A DNA stretch of 64,000 bases, from assembly GCF_000819845.1 (NCBI RefSeq), contig NZ_CDCG01000037.1, forward strand, positions 325,625 through 389,624. Reading direction: 5' to 3'. The first letter of the stretch is position 1. Every line of letters begins with the position of its first letter. This DNA is from Aeromonas enteropelogenes. Its GTDB lineage: Bacteria; Pseudomonadota; Gammaproteobacteria; Enterobacterales; Aeromonadaceae. The position numbers and the translations under genes were made by a program. The notes below the pieces were generated by a model that was not told the DNA's origin, ran no database searches, and was given only the letters and a program-made list of their open reading frames with translations. Positions 56,293 through 64,000 of the stretch are shown here, piece by piece.

Positions 56293-56918
56293 GCACAAAC
56301 CTTACAACGTCAGAACGCCACCCAATAGTGCGGATGCTGGGAGGCAGGGTCAATCATGGATGCCAGCGTTTCGACGCGTGCGGCTCTATGATGGCAGTAT
56401 CCCTCGTACGGAGCAGGTATATCACCGGGCGGATATTATTGGCGACCCCGTGCGGGGTCGCCATTTATTGTGATACTGCGTGTGTTTCATCCTGCACTCT
56501 ATTGCGTGTCATCCCTGTCGTCATTTAACCAAGCGACAAAATCATATAAAAACATTAAAAACTTAAACACCACGGCTCCCATCCCGACATGCTTTACCGA
56601 CACCGGGGCATGGCAACCAGGCAGCCAGCCTTTCACATTATTCCTCCATGCAGCATTCACCTGTGAGAAACCGGAGCAACTGCCAGTGCCAATCAGGACG
56701 CCAGGCCCAACAATAATAAAGAGGAGTATGGCGACCCCAGATTCTTCTCGTCAGCAACAGACAGTCATCCAGGCCGTATCGCCATACAGGGAGCCAGCGC
56801 TCCCGTCGGCAGAGCGCGGGAAAGGTGATGGGAAAATGAGTGCGTGAGAGAGAGCCAGAACAAACCGGCCAATACCTGCATACCGGTTTATTCATTCGAG
56901 CAGATATAGATGCTCCAG
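56293..56918. other. Intergenic region without a confident gene
   Basis: It contains an orphan rho-independent terminator-like hairpin (56441-56462) and otherwise no supported gene. The frame at 56470-56847 has neither ribosome binding site nor family features. Confidence 0.5.
56441..56462 (+). terminator. Orphan terminator-like hairpin
   Basis: A 9-bp stem GGCGACCCC with GGGGTCGCC, loop GTGC, is followed by ATTTATTG. No gene ends just upstream on the plus strand, so it may end an unannotated small RNA. Confidence 0.55.
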
Positions 56919-57077
56919 TTATTCCGCCAGCAACACAGGAATATTGGCAGGGTCAAATTCATGACATATTTCGCTACTCTCCCAACCCGCTCCCGCATGA
57001 AATCCAGATGCATTTTCTGCATCGCTTAACAGGCGATCCAGTACCAGATATCCCCCATCCACCTCATATTTCTCCAT
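56919..57077 (-). CDS. Small protein of unknown function (uncertain)
   Basis: A 52-residue frame (MEKYEVDGGYLVL) starts at ATG 57077 with GGGAGG about 9 bases upstream. It is acidic and could be a small functional protein or the remnant of a longer gene. Nothing identifies it. Confidence 0.35.
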   Translation of the reverse strand: MEKYEVDGGYLVLDRLLSDAENASGFHAGAGWESSEICHEFDPANIPVLLAE

Positions 57078-57271
57078 CGCAAAATGCCTCCCTGATCCAG
57101 ACCTGAATAATATTAGCGAATAAAAAACAAGCTGCACGATAGACATGAAAATACGCTGAAAATAATGAGTCACTATTTTCCTCTGTCCGTATCATCGCAA
57201 AAAAAAGACTCTATCGACACCACTTCAAGGCTCACCTGCCACCCTGCGCCAAAAGATGATCCACATCACAC

Positions 57272-57297
57272 TATTTACTTAGCCTGCTAAATAAATA
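57272..57297. promoter_or_regulatory. SlyA-type operator 1
   Basis: The arms TATTTACTTAGC and GCTAAATAAATA are palindromic (11 of 12 positions) about a CT spacer. The core TTAGC..GCTAA is shared with operator 2. Confidence 0.65.
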
Positions 57298-57303
57298 TAA
57301 TGC

Positions 57304-57315
57304 TTAGCAAGCTAA
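57304..57315. promoter_or_regulatory. SlyA-type operator 2
   Basis: TTAGCAAGCTAA equals the published SlyA binding consensus exactly. It lies 20 bases before the slyA-like start, 32 bp centre to centre from operator 1. Confidence 0.75.
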
Positions 57316-57334
57316 GTAAACTGAGGTGACCGAC

Positions 57335-57835
57335 GTGAAGGATTTGGAAAGGTTGCGCGAGCTCTCCCTCGCCGAACAGATAGCCCGTATGCACCGACTC
57401 TGGCGCACCGCCGCCGATCTGGAGCTCGCGCCCCTGGGCCTCACCCATCCTCGCTGGACCGCCTTGTGGAAACTCTCCCGCATGGGGGGAGAAGTGAGCC
57501 AGAAGACCCTGGCCGACGCCCTCGAGATCGAGCTGCCCTCCCTGATGCGCACCCTGGGCCAGCTGGAGGAACAGGGGCTGATCGAACGCCACTGCTGCAG
57601 CCAGGACAAACGGGCTCGCATCGTCTGCGTCACCGTCGAGGGCCAGGCCCTGCTCGACCAGATTGCCGGTCGCATCATGCGCGTTCGCCAGGAGCTGCTG
57701 GTCGGCATAGATGAACAGAGCCTGCGCCAGTTTGAAGCCATAGTGCAGCGCATCTCGGCCAATGCCCTCGGCAGGATCGAGTGGCACCACGAGCAACTGG
57801 CCGACCACCAGAAACACCCTAAAGCAGGAGAGTAA
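57335..57835 (+). CDS. slyA: SlyA/MarR family transcriptional regulator
   Basis: This 166-residue winged-helix protein has a dimerisation helix at each end and the DNA-binding region LADALEIELPSLMRTLGQLEEQGLIERH (about residues 65-92), with the wing SQDKRARIVCVTVEG, close to SlyA. GTG 57335 has GAGGTGAC as ribosome binding site; GTG 57326 is an alternative. Palindromes with the SlyA consensus lie upstream, suggesting autoregulation. It heads an operon with HlyD- and FUSC-type genes, like slyA-ydhIJK of E. coli. Confidence 0.85.
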   Translation: MKDLERLRELSLAEQIARMHRLWRTAADLELAPLGLTHPRWTALWKLSRMGGEVSQKTLADALEIELPSLMRTLGQLEEQGLIERHCCSQDKRARIVCVTVEGQALLDQIAGRIMRVRQELLVGIDEQSLRQFEAIVQRISANALGRIEWHHEQLADHQKHPKAGE

Positions 57836-57836
57836 A

Positions 57837-58892
57837 ATGACCCCGGATCAACAATTTGCTCGCTGGATCAGATGGTCCATGGCCGGCTTCGTCATCCTCT
57901 TTGCCTACTTTCTGGTAGCCGATCTGCTGATGCCCCTCACCCCCCAGGCCATGGCGACCCGGGTCGTCACCAAGCTGGCCCCCCAGGTCAGCGGCAAGGT
58001 GGTGGAAGTGGCCGTCCACAACAACCAGCATGTCAAGAAAGGGGATCTGCTCTTTACCCTGGATCCCGTGCCCTTTGAACTCGCGGTGGAACAGGCCCGG
58101 CTCGCCCTGGATCAGGCCGAGCAACAAAACAGCGAGCTGGATGCCGCCCTGGCCGCCGCCGATGCGGATATCAATGCCAAGGAGGCCCTCGCCAGCCAGA
58201 AGGGACGGGAAGCTGCGCGGATTGGTTCCCTCTACCAGCGCCACATGGTGTCACTGCAACAAAAAGACGAAGCGGACAGCGCCCTGCGCAACGCCCGGGC
58301 CAACCTGGCGGCCAGCAAGGCGAAACGGGACGAGATCAGGGCCAGCCGCGGTGCCAGCGGTGAGGACAACCTGCTGCTGCGCCAGGCGCGCAACAAGCTG
58401 GCCCAGGCCGAACTGGCGCTGGCCTACAGCCGGGTTCATGCCGATCAGGATGGCATCATCACCAACCTGCAACTCAAACCGGGCAGCATGGCGACGGCGG
58501 GTGGTCCGCTGCTGGCGCTGGTGGCGGATCAGGTGGACGTGATCGCCGATTTTCGCGAGAAGAGCCTGCGCCATGTGGGAGATGAGACCCGGGCACTGGT
58601 CGCCTTCGACGGCAATCCAGGCGAACTCTACCCGGCCCGGGTCAGCAGCCTGGACGCCGGGGTGAGCGCCGGCCAGTTCGATGCCAATGGCACCCTGGCG
58701 GCTCCGGTGGAGTCGGATCGCTGGGTGCGGGATGCCCAACGCCTGCGCCTGCACCTGACCCTGGAGCAACTGCCCAGCCATCTGCCGGCCGGCGCCCGCG
58801 CCACCGTGCAGTTGCTGCCGGACAACGGCCTGACCGCCATGCTGGCTCGCGCCCAGATCCATCTGCTCAGCCTGCTGCACTACATCTATTAA
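57837..58892 (+). CDS. HlyD family efflux adaptor
   Basis: This 351-residue protein has an N-terminal TM (SMAGFVILFAYFLVADLL), a lipoyl half (KLAPQVSGKVVEVAVHNNQHV), a coiled-coil hairpin (residues about 85-190), the second lipoyl half (YSRVHADQDGIITNLQLKPG) and a beta-barrel. It works with the FUSC protein encoded downstream to export small molecules. GCAGGAG lies before ATG 57837, one base after the slyA-like stop. Confidence 0.88.
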   Translation: MTPDQQFARWIRWSMAGFVILFAYFLVADLLMPLTPQAMATRVVTKLAPQVSGKVVEVAVHNNQHVKKGDLLFTLDPVPFELAVEQARLALDQAEQQNSELDAALAAADADINAKEALASQKGREAARIGSLYQRHMVSLQQKDEADSALRNARANLAASKAKRDEIRASRGASGEDNLLLRQARNKLAQAELALAYSRVHADQDGIITNLQLKPGSMATAGGPLLALVADQVDVIADFREKSLRHVGDETRALVAFDGNPGELYPARVSSLDAGVSAGQFDANGTLAAPVESDRWVRDAQRLRLHLTLEQLPSHLPAGARATVQLLPDNGLTAMLARAQIHLLSLLHYIY

Positions 58893-58902
58893 GGTAGCGA
58901 CC

Positions 58903-59931
58903 ATGACTCTGTGGCACAGGCCCCTGACCGGCAACGAGTTGCGCCAATGCCTGCGCATCGCCTTTGGCAGCACCACGGGGTTCTTGCTCTGCAAGATCTT
59001 CGGCTGGAACTATGGCGTCTTCTACACGGTGACGCCCGTCCTGCTGCTGGGCATGGTGCCGGTGATGAATGGTCATGCGGCACGCCAGCTGATCGCCTCC
59101 GCCATCGTCTGCGGGGTGGAGGTGGGCCTGCTTGGGGGACTGTTTGGCAGCCACCCGGCGCTGATGACCCTCCTGGTCTTCTTGCTGTTTCTCTATCGCT
59201 TTGCCGCCATGTCCCGGGGTAGCCTGTTCCTGTTCGGTGCCAATGGCGTGCTGAGTCTGAGCATCATGCTGCACTTTGCCAGCTATCCCCAGACCGATCT
59301 TAACGACCTGATCCTCAACAACCTGTGGGCCAGCGTGCTGTCGGTGCTGATCGCCTACCTGATGACGGCCCTGCTCCCGGATGTGGAGCCACGCCCGACG
59401 CCGGCGGCTGCCCCCAAGGCTCCGTACCGAATGCGCCACGAGGCGCTGCTGGGAGCCAGCATCGCCACCCTCTCCTTCCTGGTGTTCCAGGCCTTCGATC
59501 TGCGCGACTCCATGTCGGCCCAGGCCACCACCCTGCTGCTGTTGTTTCCCATGCACTGGAATGGCGCCCTGAGTTATGCCCGCAAGCGGGCCATGGGCAC
59601 CCTGCTCGGGGTGAGCTTTGGCCTCATCGGCCAGCTGCTGCTCTATGACTGGTCCGGGCAGCTGATCCTGGTCGCGCCCCTGCTCTGGTTCGGCGCCATG
59701 CTGTTCAGCCATGCCCATGTGAAGGAGGCAAGCGGTTCCGGCGTCGGTTTCGGCGCCCTCACCACCCTGGGGATCCTGTTTGGCCAGTACCTGACCCCGG
59801 GCAACGATCTGGTGTTCAGCGCTCTCTACCGGGTGAGCAGCATACTGTTTGCCATCGTCGCCACCCTGCTCGCCTGCTACCTCATCCATCGCCTGCTCAA
59901 CCGTTTTGAGGCGACCCGCTTCGGCTACTGA
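58903..59931 (+). CDS. FUSC/DUF2955 family membrane efflux protein
   Basis: This 342-residue protein has about eight to ten TM helices in two bundles (LRIAFGSTTGFLLCKIFGW; MRHEALLGASIATLSFLVF) and lacks the soluble tail of YccS. The DUF2955/FUSC type pairs with HlyD-type adaptors for efflux. Third gene of the slyA-like operon. The substrate is unknown; SlyA-controlled YdhJK in E. coli is an analogue by position. Confidence 0.85.
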   Translation: MTLWHRPLTGNELRQCLRIAFGSTTGFLLCKIFGWNYGVFYTVTPVLLLGMVPVMNGHAARQLIASAIVCGVEVGLLGGLFGSHPALMTLLVFLLFLYRFAAMSRGSLFLFGANGVLSLSIMLHFASYPQTDLNDLILNNLWASVLSVLIAYLMTALLPDVEPRPTPAAAPKAPYRMRHEALLGASIATLSFLVFQAFDLRDSMSAQATTLLLLFPMHWNGALSYARKRAMGTLLGVSFGLIGQLLLYDWSGQLILVAPLLWFGAMLFSHAHVKEASGSGVGFGALTTLGILFGQYLTPGNDLVFSALYRVSSILFAIVATLLACYLIHRLLNRFEATRFGY

Positions 59932-60121
59932 CTTTTCATGGTGCTTCAAGGATGATCCGCTTTTCGCCCCGCCGCCTGCCGGGGCGTTTTTTTATGGCCA
60001 AGCCCTATGGCGTGGCGGCAGAAGCACTATGGACAGCCGTCGACGCATCCCAAAAACGGACAATTGCAGATCCTGCCCAACCTGTTAGGCTCACGGCGTT
60101 AGATAGCAAGGAGTCCATATC

Positions 60122-60478
60122 ATGCGCCACATTTCCCTTTTCACCACCTCGGCTTTGGCGTTTGCCCTGCTCACCGGCTGTGCCCAGAATGGCACCCTGG
60201 TCGCCACCGGTGGCGAACCAGTCAACTACCTGTGCGAGCAGGGGCAAAAAGTACAGGTACGCTATTTCACCCTCTCCGATCAGAGCCTCGACTTTATCAA
60301 GCTGGCACTACCGGATGGCAAGGATTACACCCTGCCCCAAGCCGTCTCCGCGTCGGGGGCCCGCTATAGCGACGAGTTCCAGGCTGTCTGGTGGAACAAG
60401 GGGGAAGAAGGTTTTGTCGAGCTTAGGGATCCGCAAGGGGAGTGGCAGATCGCCTATCGGGAGTGCAAACAGCAATAA
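60122..60478 (+). CDS. MliC-type lysozyme inhibitor lipoprotein
   Basis: This 118-residue lipoprotein has a lipobox (FALLTGC-AQN) and then the MliC-type fold with YLCEQGQKVQVRYF, a Cys near the C-terminus (RECKQ) that could pair with the earlier Cys, and SGARYSDEFQAVWWNKGEEGFVE. Such proteins inhibit C-type lysozyme at the outer membrane. AAGGAG lies before the ATG. It ends at a terminator. Confidence 0.85.
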   Translation: MRHISLFTTSALAFALLTGCAQNGTLVATGGEPVNYLCEQGQKVQVRYFTLSDQSLDFIKLALPDGKDYTLPQAVSASGARYSDEFQAVWWNKGEEGFVELRDPQGEWQIAYRECKQQ

Positions 60479-60481
60479 GAG

Positions 60482-60504
60482 AGACCCCGGCACGGCCGGG
60501 GTCT
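60482..60504. terminator. Terminator after the MliC-like gene
   Basis: Stem AGACCCCGGC with GCCGGGGTCT, loop ACG, lies between convergent genes. Confidence 0.75.
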
Positions 60505-60522
60505 GATGTCATCGCGCTCGGG

Positions 60523-60915
60523 TCAATTGACCTCGATGTTGAAACGGTTGGTCACCTGCACCGGAATGGCGTCCGGATTGTCCTCTGCCGGGCTGTAGCG
60601 GATCCGCGAGAGAGTCGCCAGGGCGCTCTGCTCCAGCTCGCCGGGCGGCTCGGCCGCCACCACCTCGGGTTTGGTCGGCCTGCCATCCTTATCAATCACA
60701 TAACGCACGTCCACATAGCCCTTGACCGGTTTGGTGGGCAGCGCTTCTTCATCGCTGGCAAACCATGAACGCTGGTTCTGTTGTATCCAGTACTGCGGCA
60801 GTTGTGCCAGCGTCACAGCGACAGGCTCACGGTCGACCACCGCCACCTCGCGGGACAGGCACCCTTGCAGCAGTGCCAGCATCACCCCTGACCAGATTGC
60901 CATCTTCCACTTCAT
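60523..60915 (-). CDS. Lipoprotein with TonB C-terminal-like domain
   Basis: This 130-residue protein has a lipobox (ALLQGC-LSR) and a domain matching the TonB C-terminus (VDVRYVIDKDGRPTKPEVVAAEPPG; SALATLSRIRYSPAE). Unlike TonB it lacks the N-terminal membrane anchor that contacts ExbB, and it is a lipoprotein. The role is unknown. ATG 60915 follows AAGGAG. Confidence 0.8.
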   Translation of the reverse strand: MKWKMAIWSGVMLALLQGCLSREVAVVDREPVAVTLAQLPQYWIQQNQRSWFASDEEALPTKPVKGYVDVRYVIDKDGRPTKPEVVAAEPPGELEQSALATLSRIRYSPAEDNPDAIPVQVTNRFNIEVN

Positions 60916-61017
60916 ACCACGCTCCTTGTTCTCTCTGCCGGGCCTGCAAGCCATCGGGCTTCTCCATTTGGTCAGTGATGAATCCTAACGAAAAAGCTGT
61001 CGGCTGAACATGTACAA

Positions 61018-61044
61018 AAGGGCCAACCCGTGAGGTTGGCCCTT
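61018..61044 (-). terminator. Terminator of the pmp3-like gene
   Basis: Stem AAGGGCCAACC with GGTTGGCCCTT has a CGTGA loop and a T-run on each strand. Confidence 0.75.
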
Positions 61045-61082
61045 CTTTTTCAGCAATTGAGCGGGATGACGAGGGAAGATCG

Positions 61083-61253
61083 TCAGGCGCGCTTGTCGCT
61101 CACCACCAGCCAGAGCGCGTGAACCATGCCGGGCAAGCCGCCGAGCAGGGTCAGCACTATGTTGATTAAGAAATGCAGGCTGAAACCGACCTGGATAAAG
61201 GCGCACACAGGGGGCAGGAAAATGGCCAGCAGGATCTTGAGCAGATTGTTCAT
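61083..61253 (-). CDS. YqaE/Pmp3 family membrane peptide
   Basis: This 56-residue protein has two TM segments and the family pattern LLAIFLPPVCAFIQVG, then LLGGLPGMVHALWL. Such peptides influence membrane potential under stress in other organisms. ATG 61253 is preferred; a TGAGG lies upstream. Confidence 0.85.
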   Translation of the reverse strand: MNNLLKILLAIFLPPVCAFIQVGFSLHFLINIVLTLLGGLPGMVHALWLVVSDKRA

Positions 61254-61317
61254 CTCGCAATGCCTCATCAAAGATTGTCACGATACTTGGGTGGCCTAAC
61301 CATAAACAGCATTGGCC

Positions 61318-61827
61318 TCAACTGCAAACCAGACAGGGAATGCGCTCACCCCCTTCCCGCCAGGCGTTGAGATCGTGGATCTGCTGATTGCTGCTGCCGC
61401 GCCAGAGCAGACCGGGATCCGCCAGCCCCTTCTCGAACTTGCCATCCACCAGCACGTCCAGTAAGCAAACCAGCTCGCGCTGGGCATCGGAGAGCTCGCC
61501 AAGCAGATAGCCGGTCCAGCACCAGATGTCCTTGCCGGGGCACTCGGCACGCACCCGCTTCACCAGCGCCAGCACGTAGGGCACGTTGGCCGGATGGAGC
61601 GGATCGCCGCCGGAGAGCGACAGACCCCGCCGCTTGATGCGGGTGTCGTTGAGATCCCGAATGATGCGATCGCTCATGGCCTGATCGAACGGGTGGCCAC
61701 CGTCGAGCCGCCAGGTGCTCTGGTTGTAGCAGCCGGGGCACTGGTGTTCACAACCCGAGACAAACAGGGTGGCTCGGGTGCCGGGGCCGTTGATCACGTC
61801 GACCGGGTAGTACTGGTGGTAGTGCAT
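61318..61827 (-). CDS. nrdG: Anaerobic ribonucleotide reductase activase NrdG
   Basis: This 169-residue radical SAM protein has the cluster CEHQCPGC (CxxxCxxC) near residue 26 and SLSGGDPLHPAN in the SAM-binding region. It makes the glycyl radical in NrdD under anaerobic conditions. ATG 61827 follows AGGAGAG. It is about 15 residues longer than the E. coli enzyme, with a Cys-rich C-terminal end (IPCLVCS). It lies downstream of nrdD on the same strand. Confidence 0.92.
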   Translation of the reverse strand: MHYHQYYPVDVINGPGTRATLFVSGCEHQCPGCYNQSTWRLDGGHPFDQAMSDRIIRDLNDTRIKRRGLSLSGGDPLHPANVPYVLALVKRVRAECPGKDIWCWTGYLLGELSDAQRELVCLLDVLVDGKFEKGLADPGLLWRGSSNQQIHDLNAWREGGERIPCLVCS

Positions 61828-61884
61828 CGCTTCTCTCCTGCCTCGCTCAGGCAACGACAGAAACCTGTCGCCGCCCAATGAAAA

Positions 61885-61906
61885 TGGCCCCTTGAGTCAG
61901 GGGCCA
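61885..61906 (-). terminator. Hairpin between nrdD and nrdG
   Basis: Stem TGGCCCC with GGGGCCA, eight-base loop, is followed by TTTTC on the minus strand. It lies 58 bases before the nrdG start and could be a partial terminator between the two genes. Confidence 0.55.
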
Positions 61907-61926
61907 GCTCTTCATCACGATTGCGC

Positions 61927-64000
61927 TTACATATGCTTGACGCGGCGCTTGACCTCTTCCTGCTTGCCCGCGTTGAAGGGGCGCGCATCCGGGCTGCCGA
62001 GGTAGCCGCAGACACGGCGGGTCACCGACACCTTGGCCGGGTCGTGGTTGCCGCAGCGCGGGCAGGTGAAGCCCTTGGAGGTGCACTCGAACTCGCCAGT
62101 GAAGCCGCACTCGTAGCACTCGTCGATGGGAGTGTTGGTGCCGTAGTAGGGCACCTTGTCATAGCTGTAGTCCCAGACGTTCTCGAGCGCTTCCAGGTTG
62201 TGCTGGATATTGGGGTACTCGCCGTAGCAGATGAAACCGCCGCTGGCGATGGGCGGATAGGGCGCCTCGAAGTCCAGCTTGTCATAGGGGTTCACCTGCT
62301 TCTCCACGTCGAGGTGGAAGCTGTTGGTGTAGTAACCCTTGTCGGTCACCCCCGGCACCACGCCAAACTCCTTGGCATCAATGCGGCAGAAGCGGGAGCA
62401 GAGGTTCTCGCTCGGGGTGGAGTAGAGGCTGAAACCGTATCCGGTCTCCTCCTTCCACTCGTCGGTGGCCGCCTTGAGGCGCTCGACGATGGCGATGGCC
62501 TTCTGTTGCAGCTCACCATTGTCGAACAGGTGCACCTTGTCGCCAAACAGGGCGTTGATGGTCTCGTGGATCCCGATATAGCCGAGCGAGATGGAGGCGC
62601 GACCATTTTTGAAGATCTCGCTGACGTTGTCGTCCGCTTTCAGACGCACGCCACAAGCCCCTTCCATATAGAGGATGGGAGCAACCCGCGCCTTGACGCC
62701 ATCCAGACGCTTGATGCGGTACATGAGCGCCTTCTTGGCGACCCGCAGGGCGGCATCCAGCTTGTCCCAGAAGTCCGCCTCATCGCGGGATTTGAGGGCG
62801 ATGCGCGGCAGGTTGAGGCTCACTACCCCCAGGTTGTTGCGCCCCTCATGAATGAGCTCGCCATTCTCCTCGTAGGCACCGAGGAAGGAACGGCAGCCCA
62901 TGGGAGTCTTGAAGGAGCCGGTCACCTTGACCACCTGGTCGTAATTGAGGATATCCGGGTACATGCGCTTGGAGGCGCACTCCAGGGCCAACTGCTTGAT
63001 GTCGTAGTTGGGATCGCCCTGCTTGTGGTTGAGACCATCCTTGATGGCAAACACCAGTTTCGGGAAGACGGCGGTCTTCTTGTTCTTGCCAAGGCCGGCG
63101 ATGCGGTTTTGCAGGATGGCGCGCTGGATCATCCGCGACTCCCAGCTCTCGCCCAGGCCAAAGCCGAAGGTGACGAACGGGGTCTGGCCATTGGCGGTAT
63201 GCAGGGTGTTAACCTCGTATTCGAGGGACTGGAAGGCGTCGTAGCACTCCTTCTCGGTGCGGGCCATGGCGTAGCCCTCGGCGTCCGCAATGCCCCACTC
63301 CTCGGCCACCTGGCGATTCTTCTCCCAGCTGATGGTCACATAGGGCGCCAGCACTTCATCGATGCGGTTGATGGTAGTGCCACCATAGATGTGGCTCGCT
63401 ACCTGGGCGATGATCTGGGCGGTCACCGCGGTGGCAGTGCTGATGGATTTGGGGGTATCGATCTCGGCGTTGCCCATCTTGAAGCCGTGGGTCAGCATCC
63501 CCTTCAGGTCGATCAACATGCAGTTGAACATGGGGAAGAAGGGAGAGTAGTCGAGATCGTGGAAGTGCAGATCGCCGCTCTCGTGCGCCTGGACCACATC
63601 ACGGGGCAGCATGTGGCTGGTGGCGTAGTGCTTGGCGACGATGCCCGCCAGCAGGTCGCGCTGGGTCGGGATCACCTTGGAATCCTTGTTGGCGTTCTCG
63701 TTGAGCAGGGCCGCGTTGGTCTGCTCCACCAGGCCGCGGATCTCCTGGGCCAGGCGGCCACGGGCCTCGCGGGCCAGATCCCGATCGTGACGATATTCGA
63801 TGTAGGCGCGGGCGATGGCCTTGTCGTCGGAAGCCATCAGATGGTTTTCGACCCGGTTCTGGATCTCGTGGATATCAACTTCACCACGCCCCTCCAGTTC
63901 CTGGCTGACCGCATTGGCAATGCGCTCCGCCAGGGCAGGATTGGCCTGATTGACCGCTTCCGCCGCTCGACTGACCGCTTCGCCGATCAGTTGGGCATTG
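61927..64000 (-). CDS. nrdD: Anaerobic ribonucleoside-triphosphate reductase NrdD (5' end outside window)
   Basis: About 690 residues are present, running off the right edge; the part before M63837 (LEGRGEVDIHEIQNRVENHL) continues the ATP-cone. The protein has the reductase core (NENANKDSKVIPTQRDLLAG, STATAVTAQIIAQVASHIYG), the zinc pair CYECGFTGEFECTSKGFTCP, and the glycyl-radical region RRVCGYLGSPDARPFN near the C-terminus. It reduces NTPs to dNTPs anaerobically after activation by NrdG. Confidence 0.95.
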   Translation of the reverse strand, partial: NAQLIGEAVSRAAEAVNQANPALAERIANAVSQELEGRGEVDIHEIQNRVENHLMASDDKAIARAYIEYRHDRDLAREARGRLAQEIRGLVEQTNAALLNENANKDSKVIPTQRDLLAGIVAKHYATSHMLPRDVVQAHESGDLHFHDLDYSPFFPMFNCMLIDLKGMLTHGFKMGNAEIDTPKSISTATAVTAQIIAQVASHIYGGTTINRIDEVLAPYVTISWEKNRQVAEEWGIADAEGYAMARTEKECYDAFQSLEYEVNTLHTANGQTPFVTFGFGLGESWESRMIQRAILQNRIAGLGKNKKTAVFPKLVFAIKDGLNHKQGDPNYDIKQLALECASKRMYPDILNYDQVVKVTGSFKTPMGCRSFLGAYEENGELIHEGRNNLGVVSLNLPRIALKSRDEADFWDKLDAALRVAKKALMYRIKRLDGVKARVAPILYMEGACGVRLKADDNVSEIFKNGRASISLGYIGIHETINALFGDKVHLFDNGELQQKAIAIVERLKAATDEWKEETGYGFSLYSTPSENLCSRFCRIDAKEFGVVPGVTDKGYYTNSFHLDVEKQVNPYDKLDFEAPYPPIASGGFICYGEYPNIQHNLEALENVWDYSYDKVPYYGTNTPIDECYECGFTGEFECTSKGFTCPRCGNHDPAKVSVTRRVCGYLGSPDARPFNAGKQEEVKRRVKHM

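Larger units (their letters stand above)
57078..57334. other. Upstream region of the slyA-like gene
   Basis: It holds the two SlyA-like operators (57272-57297 and 57304-57315), otherwise AT-rich with no gene seen. Confidence 0.6.

Noticed and set aside
56470-56847. 125-codon plus-strand frame
   Set aside because: No ribosome binding site, no signal or domain, and composition unlike genes nearby.

Overview
The window is chromosomal DNA from a GC-rich gammaproteobacterium, most likely an Aeromonas. The evidence is tandem ompA genes, a tandem glycine riboswitch ahead of an alanine/glycine symporter, and housekeeping proteins close to but distinct from the Enterobacteriaceae (YgiQ, TusE, PhoB, XanP, NagK, NrdD). 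The species call is inference. Both ends cut through genes: yccS on the left and nrdD on the right. I saw no rRNA, tRNA, CRISPR array or insertion sequence.

Layout. 1-3.5 kb: yccS, tusE, a dienelactone hydrolase-like protein, an MviM-type oxidoreductase and a small membrane protein. 4.1-7.5 kb: an AT-rich island of unknown genes. It holds a Cys/His-cluster protein, a two-TM membrane protein gene broken by one in-frame TAA, a diverged partial copy of the ygiQ 3' end and a secreted protein. 7.5-14.3 kb: intact ygiQ and an RND efflux pair. 14.5-19.7 kb: a diguanylate cyclase, an RssA-like patatin, an NSS transporter, an XRE regulator and an unknown protein. 20-23.6 kb: three consecutive ompA genes. 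23.7-33.3 kb: malic enzyme, AraC regulator, MATE pump, yciN, a second diguanylate cyclase, xanP with a PurR-like box, a lipoate ligase-like protein, and an AGCS symporter under a tandem glycine riboswitch. 34-43 kb: ornithine decarboxylase-type enzyme, yrbG, peroxiredoxin, a degenerate PaaK-like protein, yfcD, ytfK, DUF2845 protein, fklB, nagK-cutC, an M48 lipoprotein protease and a GNAT enzyme. 43.4-46.7 kb: pstS and phoBR. 46.7-53.9 kb: a third diguanylate cyclase coupled to a VOC protein, an AcoR-like sigma-54 activator divergent from an aldehyde dehydrogenase, an AraC regulator and an EamA exporter. 54-56.3 kb: a CitA/DcuS-type two-component system. 57.3-60 kb: a slyA-like gene with an HlyD-type and a FUSC-type efflux gene. 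60-64 kb: MliC-like and TonB_C-like lipoproteins, a Pmp3 peptide, nrdG and nrdD.

How genes work together. A phosphate-response set is visible: Pho-box-like 11-bp direct repeats lie upstream of phoB, pstS and ytfK, the last being the family known in E. coli to stimulate SpoT. The sigma-54 activator at 48.6-50.3 kb faces an aldehyde dehydrogenase that has a near-perfect -24/-12 promoter and two upstream repeats 31 bp apart. The slyA-like gene is preceded by palindromes matching the SlyA site and heads an efflux operon. The glycine riboswitch precedes a hairpin that directly sequesters the symporter ribosome binding site. The least explained part is the 4.1-7.5 kb island beside ygiQ.
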